From Bacillus alveayuensis (lineage in GTDB: Bacteria > Bacillota > Bacilli > Bacillales > Aeribacillaceae), in contig JAUSTR010000007.1 in the NCBI GenBank assembly GCA_030812955.1, forward strand, positions 1-64,000: a stretch of DNA of 64,000 bases, given 5' to 3'. This document shows positions 43,586 to 52,395 of the stretch, in pieces; positions within the stretch are counted from its first letter, which is position 1, and each line of letters starts with the position of its first letter. The notes under the pieces were generated by a model, which ran no database searches, was not told where the DNA came from, and saw nothing but the letters and a program-made list of their open reading frames with translations. Made by a program: the position numbers and the translations under genes.

Positions 43586-44956
43586 TTATTTTACAAACAA
43601 CAAATCCGGCTCGCTTAAAGATTTTTTAAGTTCGTTTAAAGATTTTTGCGCCAGCATGCCATCAATTAATCGATGGTCATAGCTAAGGGATAGCGCCATC
43701 ATTGGAGCGATTTCAATGGAATCATTGACAACAATAGGTTTTTTCTCGATTTTGCCGATGCCTAATATACATGATTCTGGATGATTAATAATTGGAGTAA
43801 ACCACGATCCGTCAGCAGATCCGATATTGGATATCGTACATGTGGCTCCCGTCATTTCATTTGCTTTGATGGAGCCGTCTCTTGCTTTTTTGGCAAGCTC
43901 TTGGATCTCTTTGGCAATATGAAATAATGACTTTTGATCTGCATGCTTAATTACCGGAACGACAAGGCCGCGTTCGGTGTCGGTCGCAAAGCCGATATGA
44001 TATTCATCTTTTAAGATGATTTCTTCTCGCTCATCGTCTAAGGAAGCATTTAACATCGGATATTTTTTAAGCACGGCTGTTAATGCTTTGACGACGTAGG
44101 CGAGATAAGTGAGTTTTATTTCCTCTTCAACCGCATATGGTTTTACCCTTTCACGGTGGGACACAAGATTTGTAACATTGGCCTCATCAAAATGAGTGAC
44201 ATGCGGAATAACAGATTTTGAATGAACCATTGCCTTTGCGATCACGCTTCGAATGCCAGTAAAAGGGATTCTTCGTTTGTCTTGTGTGCTCGTCTTCTCT
44301 TTTGTTGCTTCCTTGCCTGCTGCTTCGCTTACAGCCTTTGTTTGTTCCAGTTTTCGTTTGGCGATGACTGCTTCAATATCGCTTTTGACGATTCTTCCGT
44401 TAGGACCTGTCGGTGTCACTTCCTCCAGGCTGACATTATGTTCTCTCGCAAATTTACGCACAGATGGAGGTGCGATAATAAACTGTTTTGGTTGTTTCTC
44501 TTTTTCTTCGCTTTTCTTTGCCGCATTTCGAATATCTTCCTCCGTGACCTTTCCGTTTGGACCAGTTGGATGAACAAGGCGCCAATCAACACCGAGTTCT
44601 TTCGCTAATTTTTTTACACGCGGAGTCGCTTTTTTCTCGTTTGGAACTTCTAGTACAGCTTTCTGTTCTTCTTCTATTGCAGGTGTTGTTTCACTAACGG
44701 TGTCAGTCGTCGTGTCTTGGCTTGTTTCTATGATGGCTAATACTTCTTCAACAGCAGCGGTTTCGCTTCTTTTTTTTCTAATTTCTTTAACCACACCTGA
44801 CACTGGAGCTTCAATGTCCGAAACGGCCTTCTCTGTTTGAACTTCCAAGAGTGTATTGCCTTTTTCCACTACATCACCTTCAGAAACATGCCAGAAGGTG
44901 ATTAAGCTTTCATCATGATCATTAGATAGTCGCGGTAATTTTACTTCGATTAACAT
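43586..44956 (-). CDS. acoC: Dihydrolipoamide acyltransferase (E2) with two subunit-binding domains
   Basis: 456-residue E2. The lipoyl domain is residues 1-77, with the modified lysine in VQTEKAVSDIEAP. Two consecutive peripheral-subunit-binding domains follow: ATPRVKKLAKELGVDWRLVH with TGPNGKVTEEDI (about 110-148), and APPSVRKFAREHNVSLEEVT with TGPNGRIVKSDI (about 162-198). The catalytic domain ends with SLSYDHRLIDG (His-x-x-x-Asp). Most E2 chains have one such binding domain. AGGAGG precedes the ATG. Last gene of the operon. No E3 gene is next to it. Confidence 0.85.
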   Translation of the reverse strand: MLIEVKLPRLSNDHDESLITFWHVSEGDVVEKGNTLLEVQTEKAVSDIEAPVSGVVKEIRKKRSETAAVEEVLAIIETSQDTTTDTVSETTPAIEEEQKAVLEVPNEKKATPRVKKLAKELGVDWRLVHPTGPNGKVTEEDIRNAAKKSEEKEKQPKQFIIAPPSVRKFAREHNVSLEEVTPTGPNGRIVKSDIEAVIAKRKLEQTKAVSEAAGKEATKEKTSTQDKRRIPFTGIRSVIAKAMVHSKSVIPHVTHFDEANVTNLVSHRERVKPYAVEEEIKLTYLAYVVKALTAVLKKYPMLNASLDDEREEIILKDEYHIGFATDTERGLVVPVIKHADQKSLFHIAKEIQELAKKARDGSIKANEMTGATCTISNIGSADGSWFTPIINHPESCILGIGKIEKKPIVVNDSIEIAPMMALSLSYDHRLIDGMLAQKSLNELKKSLSEPDLLFVK

Positions 44957-44986
44957 AGGCTGCCTCCTATATATGAGAAATCGATT

Positions 44987-46006
44987 TTATTCATTGACTA
45001 GCTTCATTGCTTCGTTAAAAATTTTCTCGGCATTTGGCAGAACAAATTGTTCAAGTGGACGGCTGTATGGAATTGGTACATCTGGAATAGCTAATCGCTT
45101 AACAGGTGCTTCTAAATCATATAAGCCTTCTTCTGCTACAATCGCTGCGATTTCTGCCGTCATCCCGTATGATAAATAATCCTCATCGACGACAAGCAAA
45201 CGATGCGTCTTTTTAACGGATTGAAGAATTGTTTCCCGGTCTAATGGAACGAGTGAGCGTAAATCGATGACCTCTGCCTCAATTCCATCCTCACTGAGCT
45301 TTTGCGCAGCTTCTAATGCATGATGGGTCGTCATTTGAATGCCTACAATAGTAAGATCTTTTCCTTCTCTTACCACTTTGGCCTTGCCGATTGGCACGGT
45401 GTACGCTTCTTCCGGGACATGTCCAACTGATGCGTCTAATTGGTCCATCCATCCTAACCCTTGTAATGTCTTATGAAACATAAAGACGACTGGGTTATCA
45501 TCACGGATGGCAGAAATCATCATTCCTTTTAAATCATACGGAGTGGATGGCGCCACCACTTTCATTCCAGGCAAATGAGCAAAAGTGGCATATAGTGTTT
45601 GCGAATGCTGAGCTGCATCGTTATATCCGCCGCCAACAGCCGTCATCAGCACCATTGGGAGCTTGACGCGTCCACCTGACATATACGGAATTTTCGCCAT
45701 ATGGTTATAAATTTGGTCCATACAAACACCGAAGAAATCGACGAACATTAATTCAACAATCGGCCGCATTCCTTCTTGAGCTGCTCCAATAGCAGCACCA
45801 ATAAAGGCAGTTTCCGAAATCGGTGTATCGATCACTCTTTCAGAACCGAACTTTTGAAATAATCCTTCCGTTGCTCCGAAAATACCTCCGTATACACCGA
45901 CATCCTCACCCATGACAAACACGTTCGGATCTCTTTCCATTTCTAATCGTATCGCTTCTGCCATCGCTTTATTTCCCGTTAGTAAGCGCTGTTTTGTTTT
46001 CTGCAT
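44987..46006 (-). CDS. acoB: Acetoin/2-oxoacid dehydrogenase E1 beta
   Basis: 339 residues. NKAMAEAIRLEMERDPNVFV, GEDVGVYGGIFGATEGLF, DTPISETAFIGAAIGAA and PMVLMTAVGGGYNDAAQHSQ are characteristic of E1 beta, with the C-terminal transketolase-like domain (VVDEDYLSYGMTAEIAA). Pairs with the upstream E1 alpha. AAAGGAGTTATAAAAA precedes the ATG. The AcoR-like regulator makes acetoin cleavage the most likely reaction. A pyruvate or branched-chain complex cannot be excluded. Confidence 0.85.
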   Translation of the reverse strand: MQKTKQRLLTGNKAMAEAIRLEMERDPNVFVMGEDVGVYGGIFGATEGLFQKFGSERVIDTPISETAFIGAAIGAAQEGMRPIVELMFVDFFGVCMDQIYNHMAKIPYMSGGRVKLPMVLMTAVGGGYNDAAQHSQTLYATFAHLPGMKVVAPSTPYDLKGMMISAIRDDNPVVFMFHKTLQGLGWMDQLDASVGHVPEEAYTVPIGKAKVVREGKDLTIVGIQMTTHHALEAAQKLSEDGIEAEVIDLRSLVPLDRETILQSVKKTHRLLVVDEDYLSYGMTAEIAAIVAEEGLYDLEAPVKRLAIPDVPIPYSRPLEQFVLPNAEKIFNEAMKLVNE

Positions 46007-46030
46007 TTTTTATAACTCCTTTCTTTTTCA

Positions 46031-46115
46031 GAATGATTAAAACAAAAAGGTGTTTTTGCCCAATTCTTTAAATCGAGCCCATCATCCTTTTTTCGGAATG
46101 ATTAAACAAAAAGGT
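46031..46115. repeat. Small duplication of the E1 alpha gene tail
   Basis: GAATGATTAAACAAAAAGGT at 46096-46115 includes the acoA stop codon. It recurs at 46031-46051 with one extra base, 65 bases away in the acoA-acoB spacer. Confidence 0.6.
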
Positions 46116-47088
46116 CTTGTAATGCATCTTCTGGTTTAGGGTATTCGCTTTCCCGTGCAAATTGATAAGCGGCATCGACTTCCTGCTTTGCCTTGTTTTC
46201 CAATTCGCTCAGCTTATGCTCTTTTATCCCATGTTCGTTGCGTAAAGTTTGGTTGAGGCGAATAATTGGATCTTTTTCTCTAAGTAAAGTAACTTCATTT
46301 TTATCTCTGTAAAGCTCTGGGTCCCCTTGGAAGTGTCCTAAATAACGATACGTTTCAATTTCAATAATGGATGGCCCTTCTCCTGATCTTGCTCGTTCTA
46401 CCGCTTCTTTTGACACGTTGTACATTTCGATTGGGTCATTGTCTTTTACGTAATATCCTTTGATACCATAAGCCGCTGCTCTTATATCATTAGATAAAAC
46501 AGCAGTTGATGCGGATTTAGGGACAGAAATTCCGTATTGATTGTTTTCAACGACGACAATAAGAGGCAGATTCCATAGTGCTGCCATATTTAAAGATTCA
46601 TGAAAAGCTCCTTGGTTCGCAGCTCCTTCCCCTATAAAAGAAACAGCTACCCAATCCGTTCCTTTTTTCTTTGCAGCAAACGCGGCACCAACTGCATGTG
46701 GAATTCCTGCTCCAACAATCCCTCCACAGGAAAACTTGACTTCAGGGTCGAATAAGTGCATATGCCCGCCTTTTCCTTTTCCGAGCCCTGTTGCTTTCCC
46801 GAAGATTTCAGCAGTCATTTTGTTTAAATCGACCCCTTTGGCAATCGCATGATGGTGCGGGCGGTGTGGAGATGTTACCGTATCCTCCTTTTTAAGATGA
46901 ATACATATGCCGACAGCAGCAGGTTCTTGACCAGTCGCAAGATGCATTTCACCTGGTACAGGTCCAGCACCAATATTAAAGACTGGATTTTTCCCTTCGG
47001 CATACGCTTCTGCCATTTTGTCCTCGTAGTAGCGAATTTTGTACATCGTTTCATACATCCATTGAAGATGGTTGATGGAAATGGTCAA
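46102..47088 (-). CDS. acoA: Acetoin/2-oxoacid dehydrogenase E1 alpha
   Basis: 328 residues with the thiamine diphosphate motif GEGAANQGAFHESLNMAALW and NNQYGISV, plus HMHLFDPEVKFSCGGIVGAG and SPHRPHHHAIAKGVD. The loop GPVPGEMHLATGQEPAAVG is typical of E1 alpha. Start is TTG 47088, eight bases after AAAGGAGG. First gene after the sigma-54 promoter. Confidence 0.85.
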   Translation of the reverse strand: MTISINHLQWMYETMYKIRYYEDKMAEAYAEGKNPVFNIGAGPVPGEMHLATGQEPAAVGICIHLKKEDTVTSPHRPHHHAIAKGVDLNKMTAEIFGKATGLGKGKGGHMHLFDPEVKFSCGGIVGAGIPHAVGAAFAAKKKGTDWVAVSFIGEGAANQGAFHESLNMAALWNLPLIVVVENNQYGISVPKSASTAVLSNDIRAAAYGIKGYYVKDNDPIEMYNVSKEAVERARSGEGPSIIEIETYRYLGHFQGDPELYRDKNEVTLLREKDPIIRLNQTLRNEHGIKEHKLSELENKAKQEVDAAYQFARESEYPKPEDALQDLFV

Positions 47089-47111
47089 TGTGCTCTCCTC
47101 CTTTATGAAAA

Positions 47112-47125
47112 ATAAAACGCTTTCA
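47112..47125 (-). promoter_or_regulatory. cre-like catabolite repression site at acoA
   Basis: On the minus strand TGAAAGCGTTTTAT, 12 of 14 positions to the TGWAANCGNTNWCA consensus. It lies about where transcription from the sigma-54 promoter should begin, matching CcpA control known for the B. subtilis aco operon. Confidence 0.5.
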
Positions 47126-47137
47126 TCTTGATAATAT

Positions 47138-47152
47138 GCAAAAAGTGTACCA
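47138..47152 (-). promoter_or_regulatory. Sigma-54 promoter of acoA
   Basis: Minus-strand TGGTAC-ACTTT-TTGC, with GG at 47151-47150 and GC at 47139-47138, ten bases between. It lies 50 bases before the acoA start. Confidence 0.85.
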
Positions 47153-47277
47153 ATATTGGTGATTAAAAAAGGTGGAGAGTGATGAAATTGGTCGATTTAC
47201 CACGAATTGTTCTATTCAAAAAATCAAAAAACTTTTTTGCACGATATTCGATTCGACAAACGTTTTTCAGGAAAAAA

Positions 47278-47345
47278 CAACAAAGTGTCCCATTTTGGAA
47301 CACTTTGTTGCGACATATTAATACAATTTGATACAAAATGAAACA
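47278..47345 (-). promoter_or_regulatory. Two activator (AcoR-type) upstream sites
   Basis: TGTCCCATTTTGGAACA (47286-47302), inside a 33-base palindrome with arms CAACAAAGTGT/ACACTTTGTTG, and TGATACAAAATGAAACA (47329-47345). On the same strand both fit TGnnnCAAAATGnnACA. They lie 130-200 bases from the promoter, a normal enhancer distance. Confidence 0.7.
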
Positions 47346-47350
47346 GTATT

Positions 47351-49282
47351 TTATGAATATGGAATGTTAAACTTTTTCATTTGTCTGTAAAAAGTACTTC
47401 TGGAAATACCTAAATGTTTAGCTGCTTTCGTGATATTTCCGTTAAATAAACGCAACGCCTGAATAATGGACTGTTTTTTTATATCATCTCGATGAAGCAA
47501 TATTTCCTCTTTTTTTTGTCCAGAAAACATTTGAAACACTTCTTCAGGTAAATCTTTAGCAGTTAAAGAAGACTCTGTACTCCGGTTTAATGTTCTTTCA
47601 AGTATATTTTGCAATTCGCGGATATTCCCTGGCCAATCGTACTGGGTTAGCACCTGTAAAAAGTCCGGCATAATTTCTGGAAACGGTTTGTGTAATTTTT
47701 TGCTGAGCTTTTCGATAAAGTGATGGGTAAGAAGCGGTATATCCTCTTTTCTTTCCCGCAAAGGCGGCAGAGTGATCGGCATAACATTAAGGCGAAAGAA
47801 CAAATCTTCCCTAAAGCTTCCCTTTTTGACTTCATCTCGGAGATTTTTGTTTGTCGCTGCGATAATTCGGACGTTCACCGGTATCACTTTATGACCGCCG
47901 ATTCGCACCACTTCTTTTTCCTGAATGACCCGTAATAGAAGAACCTGCATTTCCAAAGACATTTCGCCAATTTCATCTAAAAAAAGGGTGCCGCCGTCAG
48001 CAAGTTCAAATTTTCCCGCGCTTCCGCCTTTTTTAGCCCCGGTAAAAGCACCGTCCACATAGCCAAACAGCTCGCTTCCAAGAAGATCGCGGGGAATTCC
48101 GGCACAATTGATGGCAATAAAGGGTCTGCTTTTTCGCTTGCTTTCATTGTGGATGGCTTGTGCGAACATATCTTTTCCTGTTCCGCTTTCTCCTAGTATT
48201 AAAACATTTGAGTCGGTCGCTGCTGAAAGTTTAGCTTCCTTCACTTTTTGAATAAAATAAGGATGCTGCCCGATAATATCATCAAACGTTATTTTTGCCT
48301 GGTTGCCGGATAAGTGGTTGACAAATTGGCGCACCTTCTCGATTTCTTTCAGCATAATCATCGAACCGATCCACTGTTGATCTTTATAAATTGGAATTTT
48401 ATCGACCATGACATGATGGATATTTCTTGATGGCTTCACTTTTAAATGGAGTTCCTTGTTTTGCAGATAGACAGGACTATTGGAAACAATGGATTTATTT
48501 GTAAAGATTTCGTTGATGTTTTTCTCTTCCAAGCTTGATTGGTCAAGACAAAGAATTTTTTTCAACTGATCATTTGCCTTTATAATGTTCCCTTCTGTAT
48601 CAATAATAAGGATGCTTTCTTTCATATTATTGGTAGTCGCTTCAAGAAACCTCTGCATCATGATATTTTTTTCCGTTTTTTCATTTAACTTCAATTGATA
48701 CTCAATGGCTTTGACCGCTGAAACGACCATCCCTAATGTGTGAGGATGCACCTTTTCATATGGGCCTGATACATTTAATACGCCGATGATGCAGCCTTTT
48801 GAATCGTGAATGGGGGCCGCGGAGCAAGTCCATGATTGGCATATTTGTGAATAATGTTCCTCAGCAACGATTTGTACAGGTTGATCGATCACAATGGAGG
48901 TGCCAATCGCATTTGTGCCCATCGTTTGTTCGCTCCAATCCGCCCCCTCGACAAAGCCGATTTGAGCAGCCTTTTCCAGTGTGTCTGGATCCCCGATGGA
49001 TTTTAATAGCTGCCCTTTTTCATTACAAAGAATGACTAAAAATCCGGAGCCCTTTACGATGGAATAAAGTCCTTCCATTAAGGGTAGAGCCCAATCAATG
49101 AGACTTTTGTACCGTTTCATTTCAATTTTTTTTATATGGCCATAGGGCTGGAAGGGATCTACCTTTCTTTTGTTTGAACGAATCCATGATTCTTTGACAA
49201 TGGGGGACAGTTCTTCAGATAGCTCATTTTTAAAAATAAAGCGCTTCCACATTTCCTTGACATCCTCCTGCAGACCGTTCAC
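47351..49282 (-). CDS. acoR: AcoR-like sigma-54-dependent activator
   Basis: About 643 residues. GAF-type sensor (about 60-190; GSGFLVILCNEKGQLLKSIG, GTNAIGTSIVIDQPVQI), PAS (about 205-310), sigma-54 AAA+ (about 330-560; GESGTGKDMFAQAIH, GAFTGA, GGTLFLDEIGEMS), Fis helix-turn-helix at the C-terminus (ITKAAKHLGISRSTFYRQM). GCGGAGGTG before GTG 49282 supports that start; an ATG at 49303 has no ribosome binding site and one at 49252 is possible. It lies upstream of acoABC on the same strand and should activate it. Confidence 0.85.
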   Translation of the reverse strand: MNGLQEDVKEMWKRFIFKNELSEELSPIVKESWIRSNKRKVDPFQPYGHIKKIEMKRYKSLIDWALPLMEGLYSIVKGSGFLVILCNEKGQLLKSIGDPDTLEKAAQIGFVEGADWSEQTMGTNAIGTSIVIDQPVQIVAEEHYSQICQSWTCSAAPIHDSKGCIIGVLNVSGPYEKVHPHTLGMVVSAVKAIEYQLKLNEKTEKNIMMQRFLEATTNNMKESILIIDTEGNIIKANDQLKKILCLDQSSLEEKNINEIFTNKSIVSNSPVYLQNKELHLKVKPSRNIHHVMVDKIPIYKDQQWIGSMIMLKEIEKVRQFVNHLSGNQAKITFDDIIGQHPYFIQKVKEAKLSAATDSNVLILGESGTGKDMFAQAIHNESKRKSRPFIAINCAGIPRDLLGSELFGYVDGAFTGAKKGGSAGKFELADGGTLFLDEIGEMSLEMQVLLLRVIQEKEVVRIGGHKVIPVNVRIIAATNKNLRDEVKKGSFREDLFFRLNVMPITLPPLRERKEDIPLLTHHFIEKLSKKLHKPFPEIMPDFLQVLTQYDWPGNIRELQNILERTLNRSTESSLTAKDLPEEVFQMFSGQKKEEILLHRDDIKKQSIIQALRLFNGNITKAAKHLGISRSTFYRQMKKFNIPYS

Positions 49283-49766
49283 GCAAAAACACCTCCGCAA
49301 CATTTTTAGGGTGGTCTCAGATCCGTGAACTAGTTTACCGTTTGTTTTTCACCATCAAAGGGAAGTGACGATAAGATTCGTTGTTAGTGCATCAGAAATG
49401 TCTAACAACATTTCAAGAACATCCATTAACATGAAGTGACGATTAAGATTCTATGTTAGCTTGATGGATTCGAGATTTTTTGAGGTTGTTTCAATGAATT
49501 TCAATATTGTTTCTCCTTAAATTATTTCAGCACGTTAGCGAAAAAATCCTTTTTATTTTTCTAGAAAGCGTTACATAAAACCTTAGTAATTTCTTCTCGA
49601 GTTCTTTTCACGATATGAATGTAACGAAAGTAATAGCTTGTTTTTGTCGGTATATGCTAATATGGTGTTGTAAGACATTTCCTCAACTTCTTCTCCATCT
49701 CTAAATTCCTCTACTCTGACCATCTCCTATGGAAATTTCATATCCTAAAAAGGAAGGAGGGTGTGA
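49283..49766. other. Intergenic region upstream of acoR
   Basis: 480 bases without a gene. GTTGTTAG (49380-49387) and CTAACAAC (49402-49409) form a hairpin. GAAGTGACGAT-AAGATTC repeats about 70 bases apart (near 49363 and 49434). No clear promoter recognised. Confidence 0.4.
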
Positions 49767-50528
49767 ATGCGCATGCCGGAACAGCTTCTCATTCAATTAT
49801 TGGACCTCGTTCAAGACTTGACTGGAGACATGAAGAGCGTCAAACAAGATATGAGCACTTTAAAAGAAGAGGTACGGACTCTGAAACAAGATGTCGAAAC
49901 ATAAAAAGGCGATGTGGGAGGTCTTAAACAAGATGTCGAAGCGCTAAAAGACGATGTGGGAGGCCTAAAACAAGATGTCGAAACATAAAAAGGCGATGTA
50001 GGAGGTCTTAAACAAGATGTCGAAGCGCTAAAAGACGATGTGGGAGGCCTAAAACAAGATGTCGAAACATTAAAAGGCGCTGTGGAAGGCTTAAAACAAG
50101 ATGTCGAAACATTAAAAGACGATGTGGGAGGCCTAAAACAAGATGTCGAAATGCTAAAAGACGATGTGGGAGGCCTAAAACAAGATGTCGAAGCGCTAAA
50201 AGGCGATGTGGGAGGCCTAAAACAAGATGTCGAAGCGCTAAAAGGCGATGTGGGAGGCTTAAAACAAAATGTCGAAGCGCTTAAACAGAGAATGGACAAG
50301 CAGGACTAAGAGCTTTATTTATTCAAAGTGCAAATGGATGAGAACATAAAAATGGTAAAAGCCATTCGGGACAATCAGATTGAACAGCGCAGCATTGAAG
50401 ATAGCATCATCCATGAGATTGCCCACATTCGTCGTGAGATGGCTACAAAAGAAGACATCATCCATATCCATCATCGGTTAGACTACCAAATTAGCCGCAT
50501 CGCCCGTACAGAGGAAGAGCTTCACTTT
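49767..50528 (+). pseudogene. Coiled-coil repeat protein broken by three stops
   Basis: GGAAGGAGG lies six bases before ATG 49767 (MRMPEQLLIQLLDLVQDLTG). A 14-residue (42-bp) repeat follows, mostly GLKQDVEALKGDVG. In-frame TAA codons occur at 49902-49904 and 49986-49988, where ACATAAAAAGG replaces ACATTAAAAGG, and at 50307-50309. After the third stop the same frame continues as a normal tail (DENIKMVKAIRDNQIEQRSI, DYQISRIARTEEELHF) before joining foreign sequence. The two first stops lie in identical 84-bp blocks. Confidence 0.8.
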
Positions 50529-50532
50529 AAAG

Positions 50533-50694
50533 ATGAAGGATGCGGTCAAAAATATGATTTCTTATACAGGGTGTACACTTCAAGATATCATTCAAATGGC
50601 GTCCGTAAATCTTGCCAAGCAAATCAACATCTACAATCGTAAAGGAAGTATCGCCAAAGGCAAGGATGCAGACCTCGTTGTTTTAAACAATTAA
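50533..50694 (+). pseudogene. C-terminal fragment of nagA
   Basis: A different frame reads MKDAVKNMISYTGCTLQDII, then QMASVNLAKQINIYNRKGSI and AKGKDADLVVLNN before TAA. This is the end of N-acetylglucosamine-6-phosphate deacetylase. It begins exactly where the coiled-coil pseudogene loses similarity to its family, so a deletion or recombination fused the two. Confidence 0.75.
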
Positions 50695-50888
50695 CTTGAA
50701 GTGGCTATGACATTTTGCCGTGGAAAACTAGCTTATTCGCAAAAGGGAGTGTAAAAGCTGAAGTAAGGTTATGGTTGTAGCCGAAATCATATTGCAGGAA
50801 AGTGTGTTGAAAAATTTAAGTAGGAAATTGGTTTAATTAGTAGAATAAATTTTGGAATGGCCAATGAGTGGATAGGAGTGATCACATA

Positions 50889-51878
50889 TTGATTAAAAAA
50901 GAGCGCGATATTCCTCTTACAATTCTAAAATATGAAGCATTATTAAGGAGGCTTCCGACTTCTCATGTACAACGGGCCCTAATTAAAGAACAGCTGTCTA
51001 AATGTTGGAAAGGCTATGTTGGCGAGCAGTCAATTGATTATTTTTTAAGCGATTTGCCGAAAAATCAATATTTTATTTTTCATGACTTACGATTACCAGC
51101 TGGCGAAAATAAATACGCACAATTTGATACGATTATTTTATCCAAAAGCTATATACTTATAATTGAAGTGAAAAACATAAATGGAACATTATTATTTGAT
51201 CAAACATTTCACCAGCTTATACGGATAAAGGACGGTTTAGAAGAAGCTTTTCCTGATCCCATATTGCAATTAAAGCGGCATCAAAAAATCATTACATCTT
51301 TACTGCAAGAGCAAAACATCCCGCAGATTCCGGTTGAAACACTTGTTGTGATTACAAACCATTCTACCGTTATAAAAGCAGCATCCGATTCGAAAGAAAT
51401 TCAACAAAAAGTAATCCGCCCTACGAATTTGCTCCATAAAATTGAACGTTTCAGCGCAAAACATCAACAGGAGCGCCTCTCCCCTAAAGACATCAGGAAG
51501 CTATCCCGCTACTTCACTAAATATCATACTCCTCTTCATCAAGATGTACTTTCCCTTTTTAATATAAAAAAATCCGAAATCTTAACAGGTGTCCATTGCC
51601 CCCGATGTTTGAAACTACCCTTGCAAAAACAAAAAAGCCGAAACAAATGGTACTGTGCAAACTGTGACAAAACCTATCATGATGCCCACCTGCATGCTTT
51701 AAAAGACTATGCCCTCTTATTCCATCATTCAATCACGAATGAGGAGTGCCGCAAATTTTTGCACTTACCTTCCATACAAGCTTCTTACCGATTATTACAA
51801 TCACTTAATTTAAAGCAATCCGGCATAACTAAAAATCGTCGATATCATTTATCTTTTGAAGAGTTGAAAGGAATATAG
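50889..51878 (+). CDS. NERD-domain protein with C-terminal zinc finger
   Basis: 329 residues. The nuclease-related domain covers about residues 35-150: GYVGEQSIDYFLSDLP, FHDLRLPAGENKYAQFDTII, ILIIEVKNINGTLLF, which keeps the E-V-K of the nuclease fold. A four-cysteine zinc finger follows (CPRC at about 232, CANC at about 254). TTG 50889 has AGGAGTGATC ten bases upstream. Function is unknown; the family is common in Bacillus and is thought to process DNA. Confidence 0.75.
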   Translation: MIKKERDIPLTILKYEALLRRLPTSHVQRALIKEQLSKCWKGYVGEQSIDYFLSDLPKNQYFIFHDLRLPAGENKYAQFDTIILSKSYILIIEVKNINGTLLFDQTFHQLIRIKDGLEEAFPDPILQLKRHQKIITSLLQEQNIPQIPVETLVVITNHSTVIKAASDSKEIQQKVIRPTNLLHKIERFSAKHQQERLSPKDIRKLSRYFTKYHTPLHQDVLSLFNIKKSEILTGVHCPRCLKLPLQKQKSRNKWYCANCDKTYHDAHLHALKDYALLFHHSITNEECRKFLHLPSIQASYRLLQSLNLKQSGITKNRRYHLSFEELKGI

Positions 51879-51908
51879 GAAAGGGAGAGGAGGGGATGCA
51901 AACGTGTG

Positions 51909-52076
51909 AAACCGAGAGATTAAGTCGCAGAACCGAGAGATTGTGGTGAGAAACCGAGAGATTAAGTCGCAGAACCGAGAGATTGTGGTGAGAAACCGAG
52001 AGATTAAGTCGCAGAACCGAGAGATTAAATCGGGAACCAGATAGATTTTTCTGGGAAACTAAATGATTCCCGCTTG
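51909..52076 (+). repeat. 21-bp tandem repeat array, copy C (8 units)
   Basis: Here two unit types alternate, with tails AGTCGCA and GTGGTGA after the core AACCGAGAGATT, giving a 42-bp higher-order period. Later units decay (GATAGATTTTTC, CTAAATGATTCC). It lies 30 bases after the NERD gene stop. Confidence 0.85.
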
Positions 52077-52127
52077 GAACGAGCTCGATTTACATCTAAT
52101 ATTGTCTCGCAGAAGAGCATGGCTAGA

Positions 52128-52208
52128 GGCTGTCCCATAAGTGTCTGACTTGAAGCGCCTACCCAATAAATAGACGTAGTGTCTGAAATTAGGCTCTTTG
52201 GGATAGCC
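52128..52208. repeat. Second, shorter MITE-like element
   Basis: 81 bases with inverted ends GGCTGTCCCA (52128-52137) and TGGGATAGCC (52199-52208), one mismatch. No clear target duplication. The ends differ from the 120-bp family. Confidence 0.45.
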
Positions 52209-52269
52209 GTCACTTGATTCAAAAATTTATATTGCAGAAATGCGCAAACCGTGATATGTTTATACCTGA

Positions 52270-52369
52270 TGACCAAACTTCTCATTTAGTCATTTTTAGT
52301 TCACTTATATACGATATTTATAATGAATAATTTTTTTATTCATAAATGACCAAATGAATAAAATAGTCA
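52270..52369 (+). promoter_or_regulatory. Two matching 23-bp operators around the yhgE promoter
   Basis: TGACCA-N11-TAGTCA occurs at 52270-52292 and at 52347-52369. Between them is a TATAAT at 52319-52324 with a weak -35 (TTAGTT, 52296-52301, 17-base spacer). The architecture suits a TetR-type repressor; no such gene is in the window. Confidence 0.65.
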
Positions 52370-52395
52370 ATAAATCAAAAAGAGGAGGGATTAAG

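Noticed and set aside
49811-50299. 162-codon open frame on the minus strand through the coiled-coil repeat
   Set aside because: It is antisense to the 42-bp repeat, whose regular composition keeps it open. No ribosome binding site or known family; sequence is a monotone of Ser/Phe/Pro repeats.
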